Shown: positions 38,388 through 48,602, counted from the stretch's first letter. The stretch: 64,000 nt of DNA from Bacteroidaceae bacterium (GCA_017936265.1 JAGBFX010000003.1:124001-188000); one strand, 5' to 3'. A program made the numbers and translations. The notes: generated from the sequence alone by a model not told the origin.

Positions 38388-39609
38388 GAACATAGGCTGC
38401 ATTGTCGGCATTGACGAGAGCGGACGCACCCGTGTCAGCGGCAAGGCAATGGGTGAAATAACCATGCTCGAGAACGCATGGCTGCTCACCGACGGTACAC
38501 GCATAAAGGATTACGGCACAATGGACAGCGTTCCTGCCGAGGGAAGATACGAGGTCATTGATGCCCGGAGCGGCTGGCTGTTCCCATCGTTCTGCGACTC
38601 TCACACGCATATTGTATATGCCGGCAGCCGCGAGCAGGAGTTCCTTGACAAAATAAACGGTCTCTCATATGAGGAGATTGCCAAGCGTGGCGGCGGTATA
38701 CTCAATTCCGCCGACCGTCTGCACGACACCACCGAGGATGAGTTATACCGTCAGGCAATGGAGCGCATCGATGAGATTGTAGCAATGGGCACAGGCCTTG
38801 TTGAGATAAAGTCGGGCTACGGCCTGACACTAGAGGACGAGCTGAAGATTCTGCGCGTCATACGTCGCATTAGGGAGACCGCACCGCTTGAGGTACGCGC
38901 AACATTCCTTGGTGCACATGCTGTAGGACGTGCATACAAAGGTAGACAGAGCGAATATGTGGAACATGTATGCAATGACATGATTCCTGCTGTCGCAAAG
39001 GAAAGCCTTGCCGACTATGTGGATGTGTTCTGCGACCGCGGATTCTTTACCCCTGAAGAGACTGCAAGAATCATTGAGACAGGAGCGCACTATGGACTGC
39101 GTGCGAAAATCCATGCCAACGAGCTTGCCGTCTCGGGCGGTGTGGAGGTCGGTGTTGCGCATGATGCCTTGTCGGTCGACCATCTTGAGTCAATGGGCGA
39201 TGAACAGATTGAGGTACTGCGCGGCAGTGAGACAATGCCCACCATGCTCCCAGGATGCGCATTCTTCCTCGGTATCACATACCCACCTGCACGCAAGATG
39301 ATTGACGCCGGGCTTGCCGTTGCACTGGCATCGGACTTCAACCCGGGCACAGCGCCGTCGGGCAACATGAGGTTTGTTACCTCGCTTGCAAGCATAAAGA
39401 TGAAGATGACCCCTGCCGAGGCTCTCAACGCCGCCACGCTCAACAGCGCATGCGCCATGGGCGAGAGTAAGGAGTTCGGTTCAATAACCCGCGGTAAAAT
39501 GGCGAATTTTTACATCACAAAGCCTTTGCCGTCATTGGCCTTCATGCCATACGCTCACCAGACACCGGTCATTGAACGGGTGGTATTGAAAGGGAAAGTG
39601 GTAAAGTAA
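38365..39609 (+). CDS. hutI: Imidazolonepropionase
   Basis: HutI, 414 residues, a metal-dependent amidohydrolase that opens the imidazolone ring to form formimino-glutamate. The metal site is seen in FCDSHTHIVYAGSR (near residue 75) and in IHANELAVSGGVEVG (near 250). The C-terminal GTAPSGNMRF-type segment is conserved. A second in-frame ATG at 38371 is also possible. It closes the hut operon before the terminator at 39632-39675. Confidence 0.95.
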   Translation: MTMNLLVKNIGCIVGIDESGRTRVSGKAMGEITMLENAWLLTDGTRIKDYGTMDSVPAEGRYEVIDARSGWLFPSFCDSHTHIVYAGSREQEFLDKINGLSYEEIAKRGGGILNSADRLHDTTEDELYRQAMERIDEIVAMGTGLVEIKSGYGLTLEDELKILRVIRRIRETAPLEVRATFLGAHAVGRAYKGRQSEYVEHVCNDMIPAVAKESLADYVDVFCDRGFFTPEETARIIETGAHYGLRAKIHANELAVSGGVEVGVAHDALSVDHLESMGDEQIEVLRGSETMPTMLPGCAFFLGITYPPARKMIDAGLAVALASDFNPGTAPSGNMRFVTSLASIKMKMTPAEALNAATLNSACAMGESKEFGSITRGKMANFYITKPLPSLAFMPYAHQTPVIERVVLKGKVVK

Positions 39610-39631
39610 AACAAAGCAAGTACACGATATT

Positions 39632-39675
39632 ACAGACAATTATCGGCATCCGGCCGGTGATTGTCTGTTTTTTAT
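39632..39675 (+). terminator. Terminator of the hut operon
   Basis: A 16-bp stem (39632-39647 with 39653-39668, two G-U pairs), a five-base loop and a T-run. It starts 22 bases after the hutI stop. Confidence 0.85.
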
Positions 39676-39738
39676 ACCGACAATTCGCCAAGATTGTGTA
39701 TATTCGCAAAATATATTGAAAACAAAAGAAAGACTGCT

Positions 39739-41796
39739 ATGATAAAGAAATTATTCCTCTGCGCGCTTGCGTGCATAACATTCGCAACTGCCGCTGCCGA
39801 TGAGGGTATGTGGCTGCCAAACAGTATAAAAGGGCGCATAAAGGCAATGCGCAAGATGGGCTTCAAGCTGAAGGCCGATGACATATATTCCGATGACAAG
39901 GCTTCGCTGAAGGATGCCGTCGTGCAGTTCGGCGGTGGCTGTACAGGCGAGTTCATTTCGCCCGAGGGACTGCTGCTGACCAACCACCATTGCGGATACA
40001 GTTCGATACAGAAACTCTCATCGGTGGAGCATGACTACCTTACCGACGGTTTCTGGGCGATGTCACGCGCCGAGGAACTGCCTGTTCCGGGACTCACTGT
40101 AACATTGCTTGTAAAGATGGAGGACGTAACGTCGCGAATTGCAGCAGGCGAGAGCGAAGCTGAAATAATCAAGGAGGCAAAGAAGAAACACAATGCCGAC
40201 AAAGCGAATATCGAGCCCATATATTACGGCAACCAGAAGGTACTTTATGTCTACCGCACGTTCCGCGACGTGCGTCTTGTGGGAGCACCACCATCATCAA
40301 TAGGAAAGTTCGGCGGCGACACCGACAACTGGGTATGGCCACGTCACACCGGCGATTTCTCAATCTTCCGCGTATATGCAAACGCCGACAACGAACCTGC
40401 CGAATATTCCGAGGAGAACATGCCCTACCGCCCGGCACGCCATTTCAAGGTGTCGGTAAAGGGTGTCGAGGAGGGTGACTTCACCATGATTTACGGTTTC
40501 CCGGGCAACACACAGGAGTACGTGACAGCCGATGCCGTTGAATACGTAGCCGAGGTGTCGAATCCTATGAAAATAGCCTTGCGCACCATACGACTTGACA
40601 TCATCAGCGAAGCACAGTCAAAGGACGTGGCTACACGCATCGCCTATGCTGCTAAACATGCCAACATAGCAAACGCATGGAAGAAGTGGCAGGGCGAGAG
40701 CCTTGGACTCGGCAAGTTGGGCACAATAGAGAAGAAAAAGGAGTATGAAAAGGCTTTTGCAGCATGGGCTGCCGACAAGCCACAGTACGCGAACCTGCTC
40801 GACTCAATGCACGCCGCATACGATGAGGTCATTCCACACTACTTCGCACGCGAACTCTTCAACGAGACAATCCTGGGCATGGAGTTCTTCAACTACGCAT
40901 ACTGGTTCCACACATACGACGCCAACGGGCATAAACTGACAGCAGACAAGCAGGCCGAGGCGCGCAGGACATACCTCAACGACTACAGGAAGGAGATTGA
41001 CCACGCAATCTCGCGCCGTATGCTCAGCGAATACATTGCACGCATGCCAAAGGAGAATGTCCCGGCACCACTTGCCACAGCAATAGAGAAGCATGGTACA
41101 CCCGAGGCATTTGTAGACCACCTGTTCGCAGACACACGTCTGCTCGAGGAGTACCCGCTCACACGCGAGAAATACCTTGCTGACCCAATGGTGCAGTTCG
41201 CAGGCTGGTTTGCCGACGCACTTGCACAGAACCGCAAATATGCCTACCGCAACCTGAGCAACGTGCCTGCCATAGAGAAGTGGTACCGCACATACATGCA
41301 AGCACTGCGCGAGTGGGATGAGGAGCGTGCCTTCTACCCCGATGCAAACTTCACGTTGCGTGTGGCATACGGCACCGTGACAGGCTACGAGAATGCTGAC
41401 GGCGAGTACCACACACACCTGACAACCCTTGACGGTATAATAGCAAAGGACAACCCTGAAATTTATGACTATGACATTCCGCAGGCATTGCGCGACATAT
41501 ACAAGAACAAGGATTACGGCCGTTGGGCTATTGAGTTGAACGGCAAGACAAGCGTTCCCGTATGCTTCCTTGCGTCGAACCACACGACCGGCGGCAACTC
41601 AGGTTCTCCAGTCCTCAACGGCAAGGGCGAGCTAATAGGCATAAATTTCGACCGCACATGGCGCTCTACGATGAGTGACATTGAATTCGACCCTGCTATC
41701 TGTCGCAACATATCGGTAGACATACGTTACGTGCTGTTTGTTATGGACCGCGTAGGCGGAGCAGGTTACCTGCTCAAGGAGATGGGAGTGGAATAG
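39739..41796 (+). CDS. S46-family dipeptidyl-peptidase, DPP11-like
   Basis: A periplasmic serine dipeptidyl-peptidase of 685 residues. The signal peptide is MIKKLFLCALACITFATAAA. The catalytic His is in TNHHCGY (residue 84), an Asp-bearing segment is GGDTDNWVWPRHTGDF, and Ser621 is in GGNSGSPV. Arg639 in NFDRTW lies 18 residues after the Ser, the place where Arg marks DPP11 (Asp/Glu at P1) and Gly marks DPP7. Acidic specificity is therefore likely. The ATG at 39739 is chosen by the signal peptide. A -7-like TATATTCG lies at 39699-39706. Confidence 0.92.
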   Translation: MIKKLFLCALACITFATAAADEGMWLPNSIKGRIKAMRKMGFKLKADDIYSDDKASLKDAVVQFGGGCTGEFISPEGLLLTNHHCGYSSIQKLSSVEHDYLTDGFWAMSRAEELPVPGLTVTLLVKMEDVTSRIAAGESEAEIIKEAKKKHNADKANIEPIYYGNQKVLYVYRTFRDVRLVGAPPSSIGKFGGDTDNWVWPRHTGDFSIFRVYANADNEPAEYSEENMPYRPARHFKVSVKGVEEGDFTMIYGFPGNTQEYVTADAVEYVAEVSNPMKIALRTIRLDIISEAQSKDVATRIAYAAKHANIANAWKKWQGESLGLGKLGTIEKKKEYEKAFAAWAADKPQYANLLDSMHAAYDEVIPHYFARELFNETILGMEFFNYAYWFHTYDANGHKLTADKQAEARRTYLNDYRKEIDHAISRRMLSEYIARMPKENVPAPLATAIEKHGTPEAFVDHLFADTRLLEEYPLTREKYLADPMVQFAGWFADALAQNRKYAYRNLSNVPAIEKWYRTYMQALREWDEERAFYPDANFTLRVAYGTVTGYENADGEYHTHLTTLDGIIAKDNPEIYDYDIPQALRDIYKNKDYGRWAIELNGKTSVPVCFLASNHTTGGNSGSPVLNGKGELIGINFDRTWRSTMSDIEFDPAICRNISVDIRYVLFVMDRVGGAGYLLKEMGVE

Positions 41797-41849
41797 ATGA
41801 TGCAGTATCCCTCTTCCGTAAACTCCGCCGGCAATACGTGAAACCGACT

Positions 41850-41892
41850 CTCCCTCTTTCAAAAGAGGGAGTACCCGTAGGGGGAGGGAGTT
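41850..41892. repeat. C/G-rich hairpin repeat, related to the post-stop elements
   Basis: CTCCCTCTTT (41850-41859) pairs with AAAGAGGGAG (41862-41871), followed by a G-rich tail. It lies in the 175-base gap before the YidE-type transporter, where no gene is seen. Confidence 0.45.
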
Positions 41893-41971
41893 CGACAAGA
41901 GCAGGAATAGAGTACGGAAATTCCACCTACCCACAGTTTTCAGTTTTCCGCTTTCAGTTTTAAGCTTTAAG

Positions 41972-43633
41972 ATGAACTTCTTTGAATCACTTTTTATTGA
42001 GCATTCAGCACTACAGGCCATTGTAGTGCTGTCGCTCATTTCAGCCATAGGACTCATGCTTGGCAGGATACGTGTGTCGGGGATATCGCTGGGAATAACA
42101 TTCGTGTTCTTCATCGGCATCATAGCAGGACACTTCGGCCTGAGCATCGACAGTCAGATGCTCTTCTATGCCGAGACATTCGGTCTGGTACTCTTCGTAT
42201 ATGCACTCGGCCTGCAGGTAGGCCCGGGATTCTTCAGTTCAATGCGTACCGAGGGTGTAAAGCTCATCGCTCCGGCGCTGGGAGTGCTGCTGACAGGAAC
42301 CGTTGCAGCCATTGCGCTGAGCTATTTGTGCGGAGTATCAATGCCCGAGATGTCGGGAATACTATGCGGAGCCACGACCAATACCCCGGCGCTTGCCGCC
42401 GCACAACAGACACTGGAGCAGATGGGCATCGACGGCAGTGGTGCCGCCTTGGGCTGTGCGCTTACCTACCCACTTGGCGTTGTAGGAGTGATTCTTGCTA
42501 TTGTCGTACTGCGCAAGTTCTTTGTACGCGACAAAGATATTCCTATGCCCGACAGCAAGCACAAGAAGAATGTATTCATCGCAAGCTACCGCGTAACCAA
42601 CCCCGGCATATTCGGGAAGAGCATAGGGGAGGTGGCAAGCCTGAGCCACAACCATTTTGTAATCTCACGCATGTGGCATGACGGGCATGTACTCATACCG
42701 ATGTCGGACAGAAGACTTCAGGAGAATGATATCCTGCTTGTAATCACCAAGCCCAATGAGGCGACAGAACTGAGCCTTGTCTTCGGCGAGCAGGAGCAGA
42801 AGGACTGGAACAGCAGCGAGATAGACTGGAACAAGATTGACAGTGAACTCATATCGCAGCGCATCCTTGTAACCCGCCCCGAAATCAACGGCAAGAAACT
42901 CGCATCGCTACGTCTGAGAAACAACTATGGAATAAACATAAGCCGCGTATACCGCTCAGGAGTACAGCTGCTGGCAACCCCCGACCTTGTGCTGCAACTG
43001 GGCGACAGGCTCACTGTTGTGGGCGAGGCTGCCGACATAAAACGTGTCGAAGGAATACTCGGCAACGCAGTACAGAGCCTAAATGAGCCAAATCTCGTTT
43101 CGGTATTCATAGGCATGATTCTGGGACTCATAGTAGGTTCCATCCCGCTTGCAATCCCCGGGATATCGTTGCCTGTAAAACTTGGCCTTGCAGGCGGACC
43201 CATCATTGTAGGAATACTCATCGGTACATTCGGCCCACGACTGCACATGGTGACATATACCACACAGAGTGCGAACATGATGCTGCGTGCACTGGGTCTC
43301 AACCTCTACCTAGCATGCCTGGGCCTCGATGCCGGGAAGCAGTTCTTTGAAACAATCATGCGCCCCGAAGGCATATTGTGGCTTGTTCTTGGAATTGCGA
43401 TAACATTCGTGCCGGTCATCCTTGTAGGAATATTCTCCATGAGGAGAATGAAACTTGACTTCGGATCCGTGACAGGCGTGCTCTGCGGCTCAATGGCAAA
43501 TCCCATGGCACTGAACTATGCCAACGAGACAATCGAGGGCGACAACCCTTCAGTAGCATACGCAACGGTATATCCCGTGTGCATGTTCCTGAGAGTAGTG
43601 ATAATACAGCTGGTAATAATGTTCTTTGTGTAA
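41972..43633 (+). CDS. YidE/AspT-type putative transporter with two RCK_C domains
   Basis: A 553-residue inner-membrane protein of the AspT/YidE/YbjL antiporter-like family. Five N-terminal helices, then two cytosolic TrkA-C (RCK_C) domains (about 195-370; DILLVITKPNEATEL and GDRLTVVGEAADIKRVE), then a second membrane half. The two halves share the internal repeat of this family: GILCGATTNTPALAAAQ and GVLCGSMANPMALNYA. Substrate unknown. It is 6 bases before the small 81-residue gene and precedes a GH95 gene. Confidence 0.87.
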   Translation: MNFFESLFIEHSALQAIVVLSLISAIGLMLGRIRVSGISLGITFVFFIGIIAGHFGLSIDSQMLFYAETFGLVLFVYALGLQVGPGFFSSMRTEGVKLIAPALGVLLTGTVAAIALSYLCGVSMPEMSGILCGATTNTPALAAAQQTLEQMGIDGSGAALGCALTYPLGVVGVILAIVVLRKFFVRDKDIPMPDSKHKKNVFIASYRVTNPGIFGKSIGEVASLSHNHFVISRMWHDGHVLIPMSDRRLQENDILLVITKPNEATELSLVFGEQEQKDWNSSEIDWNKIDSELISQRILVTRPEINGKKLASLRLRNNYGINISRVYRSGVQLLATPDLVLQLGDRLTVVGEAADIKRVEGILGNAVQSLNEPNLVSVFIGMILGLIVGSIPLAIPGISLPVKLGLAGGPIIVGILIGTFGPRLHMVTYTTQSANMMLRALGLNLYLACLGLDAGKQFFETIMRPEGILWLVLGIAITFVPVILVGIFSMRRMKLDFGSVTGVLCGSMANPMALNYANETIEGDNPSVAYATVYPVCMFLRVVIIQLVIMFFV

Positions 43634-43639
43634 GGAACC

Positions 43640-43885
43640 ATGGCAACGGTAAAGAGGACAGCCATTGCAGGAGGATATTTCATTGAGCTCGGCAGCAAGG
43701 AGATTGAGATATACAGCATCGCCACCGACGGCAGCGGAGCCCTCAAACGTGTGGATGATATGCAGGGAACAATACGCATGCTCACTGAACAGGCAGGCTT
43801 GGAACGCGACTACAACCAGAGCTTCAGGCAGCATGTCGCAAGGCTCATACAACATATCAACAACGAAGAGAACAAAAAAGAGTGA
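43640..43885 (+). CDS. Small conserved-looking protein of unknown function
   Basis: An 81-residue soluble, charged protein with no signal peptide or membrane helix. The N-terminal half looks like two beta strands (GGYFIELGSKEIEIYSIA), the C-terminal half like a helix. It lies 6 bases after the YidE-type gene and 4 bases before the GH95 gene, so it is very likely translated. No family was recognised. Confidence 0.65.
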   Translation: MATVKRTAIAGGYFIELGSKEIEIYSIATDGSGALKRVDDMQGTIRMLTEQAGLERDYNQSFRQHVARLIQHINNEENKKE

Positions 43886-43889
43886 TATC

Positions 43890-46406
43890 ATGAAAAGAAC
43901 AAACACATTTATCGCATTACTGCTATGTACGCTTGGACTACAGGCGCAGAGTAACTACATCCATGGCCTATCGGTATGGTTCGATCAACCCACGACTCTA
44001 AACGGCCGCTGTGTATGGTACGGCGGACGCCCTGACCTGTGGGTGGGACGCGACAAGCCCGAATGGGCAGGAGAGGGTGCATACAATCCCGACCAGGAGT
44101 GGGAATCGCAGTCATTGCCCATAGGTAACGGCAGCATTGGAGCAAATATCATGGGTTCGCTTGAGGCCGAGCGCATCACGCTCAATGAGAAGACCCTGTG
44201 GCGCGGTGGCCCCAACACCGAGAAAGGCGCCGAATACTACTGGAACGTGAACAAGGAGTCGGCACATCTGCTCGATGACATACGCCAGGCATTCCTTGAC
44301 GGCGATGACGAGAAGGCGGCAAAGCTCACACGCGAGAACTTCAACAGTACAGCATCGTATGAATATTACGGTGAGAAACCTTTCCGTTTCGGAAACTTCA
44401 CCACAATGGGCGAGATTTACATCGAGACAGGGCACAGCATGGTGGGCCTTGGCGACTACAAGCGCATTCTCTCGCTCGACTCGGCACTCGCCGTGGTACA
44501 ATACACAAAGGACGGAGTCGAATATGAACGTAAATCTTTTGTTTCATATCCCGCCAACGTGCTGGTAATGAAGTTCAGCGCAAGCAAGCCGGGGATGCAG
44601 AACCTCACATTCAGTTATGCCCCGAATCCGGTGTCCGAAGGTACATTGCATCACGACAGTTACGACGGATTTATATGGAAGGCAAAGCTCGACAACAACG
44701 GCATGCAACACACCGTGCGCATCAAGACTGTTGTGAAAGCCGCTCCGGATAAGTGTACGTATTCGTTGGACAACGGCAAGATTCATATCAGCGGCGCCGA
44801 TGAGGTATGTCTCTACGTTACAGCCGACACCGACTACAAAATCAATTTTGACCCTGATTTCAGCGACCCGAAGACATACGTCGGCGTTGACCCGGACGAG
44901 ACAACAGCCCAGTGGATGAAAAATGCCGTTAAAAAGGGATACGATGAACTCTTCAAGGAGCATTATGCCGATTACTCGGCACTCTTCAACCGCGTACAGC
45001 TGGACATAAACCCCAACGCGCCAATGACGCTGGAGTACCCTGGTGTAGCGAGCCTGCCTACCCCCAAGCGTTTGAAAAGCTACCGCACAGGCAAGCCTGA
45101 CTACGGGCTTGAGCGCCTCTATTTCCAGTTCGGACGCTATCTGCTCATAGCAAGTTCACGCCCGGGCAACCTGCCCGCGAACCTGCAGGGAATATGGCAC
45201 AACAATGTCGACGGTCCCTGGCGCGTGGACTACCACAACAACATAAACCTGCAGATGAACTACTGGCCTGCATGTGCAACCAACCTCGATGAGTGTGTGC
45301 TGCCGCTGGTTGATTTCATACGCACACTCATTAAGCCGGGTGCTGTAACAGCCAAGTCATACTTCGGTGCAAGAGGCTGGACTGCAAGCATCTCGGGCAA
45401 CATTTTCGGTTTCACGGCACCGCTCATAAGCCAGGACATGTCATGGAATTTCAACCCGATGGCTGGCCCATGGCTCGCCACACACGTGTGGGACTATTAT
45501 GACTACACGCGTGACAAGAAGTTCCTCAAGGAGACAGGATACGAAATTATAAAGAGCAGCGCAATATTCGCTGTCGACTACCTTTGGAAGAAGCCCGACG
45601 GCACATACACTGCAGCACCTTCAACATCGCCCGAGCATGGCCCCATTGACCAGGGCGCGACATTCGTTCATGGTGTAGTACGCGAAATCCTGCTCGATGC
45701 AATCGCCGCCAGCGAGGAGCTCGGCGTTGACACAAAGCTGCGCAAAGAGTGGAAGAACGTGCTTGCCAAGCTCGCTCCATACGAGATTGGACGCTACGGG
45801 CAGCTCATGGAGTGGAGCAAGGATATTGATGACCCCAACGACCAGCACCGCCACGTGAACCACCTGTTCGGTCTACACCCGGGACGCACAATCTCTCCTG
45901 TAACGACACCCGAGCTTGCCAAGGCGTCGAAAGTGGTGCTTACCCACCGCGGTGACGGCGCTACAGGCTGGAGCATGGGCTGGAAGCTCAACCAGTGGGC
46001 ACGTCTGCACGACGGCAACCATGCATACACCCTTTTCGGTAACCTGCTGAAGAACGGCACACTCGACAACCTTTGGGACACACACGCTCCGTTCCAGATT
46101 GACGGCAACTTCGGCGGTACTGCCGGAATCACCGAGATGCTCATGCAGAGCCACATGGGATTCATCCATCTGCTGCCCGCACTCCCCGACGCATGGGAAG
46201 AGGGTTCAATAAAGGGCATCTGCGCAAAGGGCGGCTTCGACGTTGAGATAACATGGAAAGAGGGCAAGCTTGTAGAGGCTGTCATAACATCGAAAAGTGG
46301 CGAGCGCTGCGACCTGCGCTACGGAGAAAGCACTCTGTCGTTCGGCACCAAGAAGGGTAAGAGCTACAAGGTCATTCTAAAGGACGGTAAACTGAGGAGG
46401 GCATAA
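43890..46406 (+). CDS. GH95-family alpha-L-fucosidase
   Basis: Glycoside hydrolase of 838 residues with a signal peptide (1-20, ending LQAQ). GH95 enzymes are inverting alpha-1,2-L-fucosidases; some act on galactosides. The N-terminal domain has LPIGNGSIGANIMGS and LNEKTLWRGGPN; the (alpha/alpha)6 barrel has NLPANLQGIWHNN, NINLQMNYWPA and HVNHLFGLHPGRTI. The long open frame reaches upstream to 43665, but the signal peptide sets the start at 43890. Its substrates are host mucin or plant fucosides; which is not known. It converges on trx. Confidence 0.92.
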   Translation: MKRTNTFIALLLCTLGLQAQSNYIHGLSVWFDQPTTLNGRCVWYGGRPDLWVGRDKPEWAGEGAYNPDQEWESQSLPIGNGSIGANIMGSLEAERITLNEKTLWRGGPNTEKGAEYYWNVNKESAHLLDDIRQAFLDGDDEKAAKLTRENFNSTASYEYYGEKPFRFGNFTTMGEIYIETGHSMVGLGDYKRILSLDSALAVVQYTKDGVEYERKSFVSYPANVLVMKFSASKPGMQNLTFSYAPNPVSEGTLHHDSYDGFIWKAKLDNNGMQHTVRIKTVVKAAPDKCTYSLDNGKIHISGADEVCLYVTADTDYKINFDPDFSDPKTYVGVDPDETTAQWMKNAVKKGYDELFKEHYADYSALFNRVQLDINPNAPMTLEYPGVASLPTPKRLKSYRTGKPDYGLERLYFQFGRYLLIASSRPGNLPANLQGIWHNNVDGPWRVDYHNNINLQMNYWPACATNLDECVLPLVDFIRTLIKPGAVTAKSYFGARGWTASISGNIFGFTAPLISQDMSWNFNPMAGPWLATHVWDYYDYTRDKKFLKETGYEIIKSSAIFAVDYLWKKPDGTYTAAPSTSPEHGPIDQGATFVHGVVREILLDAIAASEELGVDTKLRKEWKNVLAKLAPYEIGRYGQLMEWSKDIDDPNDQHRHVNHLFGLHPGRTISPVTTPELAKASKVVLTHRGDGATGWSMGWKLNQWARLHDGNHAYTLFGNLLKNGTLDNLWDTHAPFQIDGNFGGTAGITEMLMQSHMGFIHLLPALPDAWEEGSIKGICAKGGFDVEITWKEGKLVEAVITSKSGERCDLRYGESTLSFGTKKGKSYKVILKDGKLRRA

Positions 46407-46455
46407 ATGGGCGGAAGACGCAAGGACTGCTGATAAATGACGTGACGTTATCCAT

Positions 46456-46509
46456 ATATTCTTTTATAATGAGAGGGAGCATGTGCTCCCTCTCATTATA
46501 AAAGAATAT
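46456..46509. terminator. Bidirectional terminator between GH95 and thioredoxin genes
   Basis: A perfect 26-bp stem (46456-46481 with 46484-46509) with a GC-rich centre GAGGGAGC/GCTCCCTC and AT-rich ends. The thioredoxin stop codon lies in the right arm. Confidence 0.88.
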
Positions 46510-46852
46510 TCTCTATCGCCTCTTTCAGTTGCGGTTTTCCTACCGCGCCCTGTGTCACCCTTATCTTCCCGTCCATGGGAATATATACTAGAGTTGGAAT
46601 CGAGCGCACTCTGAAGAGCGCTGCAAGCTCCTCCTCTTGTTCCACATCCACCTTATAGATATCGACCCTGCCCGCGTACTCATCGGAGAGCTCTTCGAGT
46701 ACAGGAGCAAGCATCTTGCATGGGCCACACCATCCGGCATAGAAATCTATGAGTGCAGGTCTGCTGCCCAGGAACCGGAAACTGTCAGGATTTTTCTCAT
46801 AATCGGCAATTCTCCTTAGGAACTGCTCTTTTGTCAAATGTACTGTTGCCAT
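46496..46852 (-). CDS. trxA: Thioredoxin
   Basis: A 118-residue thioredoxin with the classic WCGPC site (Cys42 and Cys45), the cis-Pro segment SIPTLVYI, and no signal peptide, so probably cytosolic. The family reduces disulfides of many enzymes. A -7-like TATTTTTG lies at 46897-46890. It is monocistronic, convergent with GH95. trxA is assigned by family and may not be the main paralogue. Confidence 0.88.
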   Translation of the reverse strand: MATVHLTKEQFLRRIADYEKNPDSFRFLGSRPALIDFYAGWCGPCKMLAPVLEELSDEYAGRVDIYKVDVEQEEELAALFRVRSIPTLVYIPMDGKIRVTQGAVGKPQLKEAIENILL

Positions 46853-47116
46853 AATCTTTTCTGTTGTTTAGTTTTGATATAAGTATGCACAAAAATAAGC
46901 GTTAACACATAGTTATCGTACATTATTTTTAATAAAAAAGGTTAATTGAAACCTATCGATTGCATGCTGTGCCTGACACCTTGATGAAACAACAAAACAA
47001 CAGCACAAATATGTCGCCGTATGATGTAATTTAAAGAGACTTTTTTTGATTGTTTGAATAGTTTAGAGTAAATTAGCGCAAATTATTTTAATTTGGGGAA
47101 ATATCATTTAAAGGAC

Positions 47117-48583
47117 ATGGAACAACGTACCACACTTGATAAAGTATTGCGGTTCATTCGCCGATACAACCGCTATATCAAGGTCATTCTCATTTCGCTC
47201 ATTGCACTCATCATTGCAATGCTGCCCACCGAAGCGTTCGGCATCGAGGGGCTTAACGCCATCCAACAACGTGTCATAGCCATCTTCGTATGGGCTGCCT
47301 GCATGTGGATTGTCGAGGCCGTCCCTGCGTGGACCACATCACTGCTCATAATAGTGATAATGTTGCTTACGGTATCGGACAGCGCCATTACCCCGCTCAT
47401 CAGCGGATTCGACAAAAGCGAACTGATGAGCTACAAGACAATAATGAACACATTTGCCAACCCCACCGTGATGCTCTTCATGGGAGGATTCATCCTTGCT
47501 CTTGTGGCGTCGAAGAGCGGTGTCGATGTGAGTATGGCACGTGCGATGCTCAAACCTTTCGGTTCAAGACCCAGCGTAGTGCTTTTCGGTTTCATGCTCG
47601 TGACAGCAATCTTCTCGATGTTCGTGAGCAACACTGCCACTGCTGCCATGATGCTTACATTCCTTGCCCCTGTGCTGCGTCAGCTGCCTCCGACTGAGAG
47701 AGGCACATCGGCGCTTGCTCTTGCAATCCCCATAGGCGCCAACATCGGAGGCCTTGCCACACCTATCGGCACACCGCCTAACGGTATTGCACTGCAATAC
47801 ATCAACGGTGAGCTTGGATTAGGCGTTGACTTCAGTGAATGGATGATGGTGATGACTCCACTGATGCTTGCCATACTGGTAATATCATGGATACTCCTGC
47901 GTTTTATGTACCCATTCACTGCAAAGAAAGTGAACATGCACATTGTCGGTGGAGCAAAGAAAGGTTGGCGTACATACGTAATCTACGGAACACTGGCTGT
48001 CACAATCCTACTGTGGATGTTCGAGAAGATAACCGGTATCAACTCATACGTTGTTGCACTGTTCCCTATCGGTGTCTTTGCCATAACACGAATCATCAAG
48101 TCAAGCGACCTCAAGGATATCGACTGGGCATGTCTGTGGATGGTTGCAGGAGGTTTCGCCCTGGGCGAGGGTATGTCAAAGACCGGACTTGCCGACAACC
48201 TTGTACAGGCCATTCCTTTTGACAGCTGGCCGGCGATTGTTGTTCTCCTTGGCGGCGGCCTCATCTGCTGGACCCTGTCGCAGTTCATCTCGAACTCTGC
48301 CGCAACAGCACTCATGGTGCCCATTATGGTTGCCGTGGGCAAGGGCATTGAGGGTCCATTAGGCGAATACGGCGGCATAGGCACACTGCTTGTGGGTGTG
48401 GCAATGGCTGCATCGTTCGCCATGTCACTGCCTATCAGTACACCTCCTAACGCAATTGCATACTCTACAGGACTGATAAAGACAAAGCAGATGTTCACGA
48501 CCGGTATGATTGTGGGAGTCATATCACTTATCATTGGCTACATCCTCATCATTGCAGTAGGCAGAATGGGATACTTTGGATAA
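47117..48583 (+). CDS. DASS-family (SLC13-type) sodium:anion symporter
   Basis: A 488-residue membrane protein of the divalent anion:sodium symporter family, with about 11-12 helices and the two SNT motifs (FVSNTATAAMML near residue 170 and FISNSAATALMVP near 395) that bind Na+ and carboxylate. Family substrates are succinate, malate, citrate or sulfate. The start at 47117 is preferred to 47093, since the latter lacks a clear leader. A weak TTTG/TAAATTAG promoter is seen near 47045-47076. It heads an operon with a barrel protein and GH84. Confidence 0.87.
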   Translation: MEQRTTLDKVLRFIRRYNRYIKVILISLIALIIAMLPTEAFGIEGLNAIQQRVIAIFVWAACMWIVEAVPAWTTSLLIIVIMLLTVSDSAITPLISGFDKSELMSYKTIMNTFANPTVMLFMGGFILALVASKSGVDVSMARAMLKPFGSRPSVVLFGFMLVTAIFSMFVSNTATAAMMLTFLAPVLRQLPPTERGTSALALAIPIGANIGGLATPIGTPPNGIALQYINGELGLGVDFSEWMMVMTPLMLAILVISWILLRFMYPFTAKKVNMHIVGGAKKGWRTYVIYGTLAVTILLWMFEKITGINSYVVALFPIGVFAITRIIKSSDLKDIDWACLWMVAGGFALGEGMSKTGLADNLVQAIPFDSWPAIVVLLGGGLICWTLSQFISNSAATALMVPIMVAVGKGIEGPLGEYGGIGTLLVGVAMAASFAMSLPISTPPNAIAYSTGLIKTKQMFTTGMIVGVISLIIGYILIIAVGRMGYFG

Positions 48584-48602
48584 ACGAACAAACATATAAG
48601 AC

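Noticed and set aside
40804..41583. A 259-residue minus-strand frame inside the S46 peptidase gene
   Set aside because: It is a shadow of the peptidase reading frame, Cys- and Val-rich, with no start context or family likeness.
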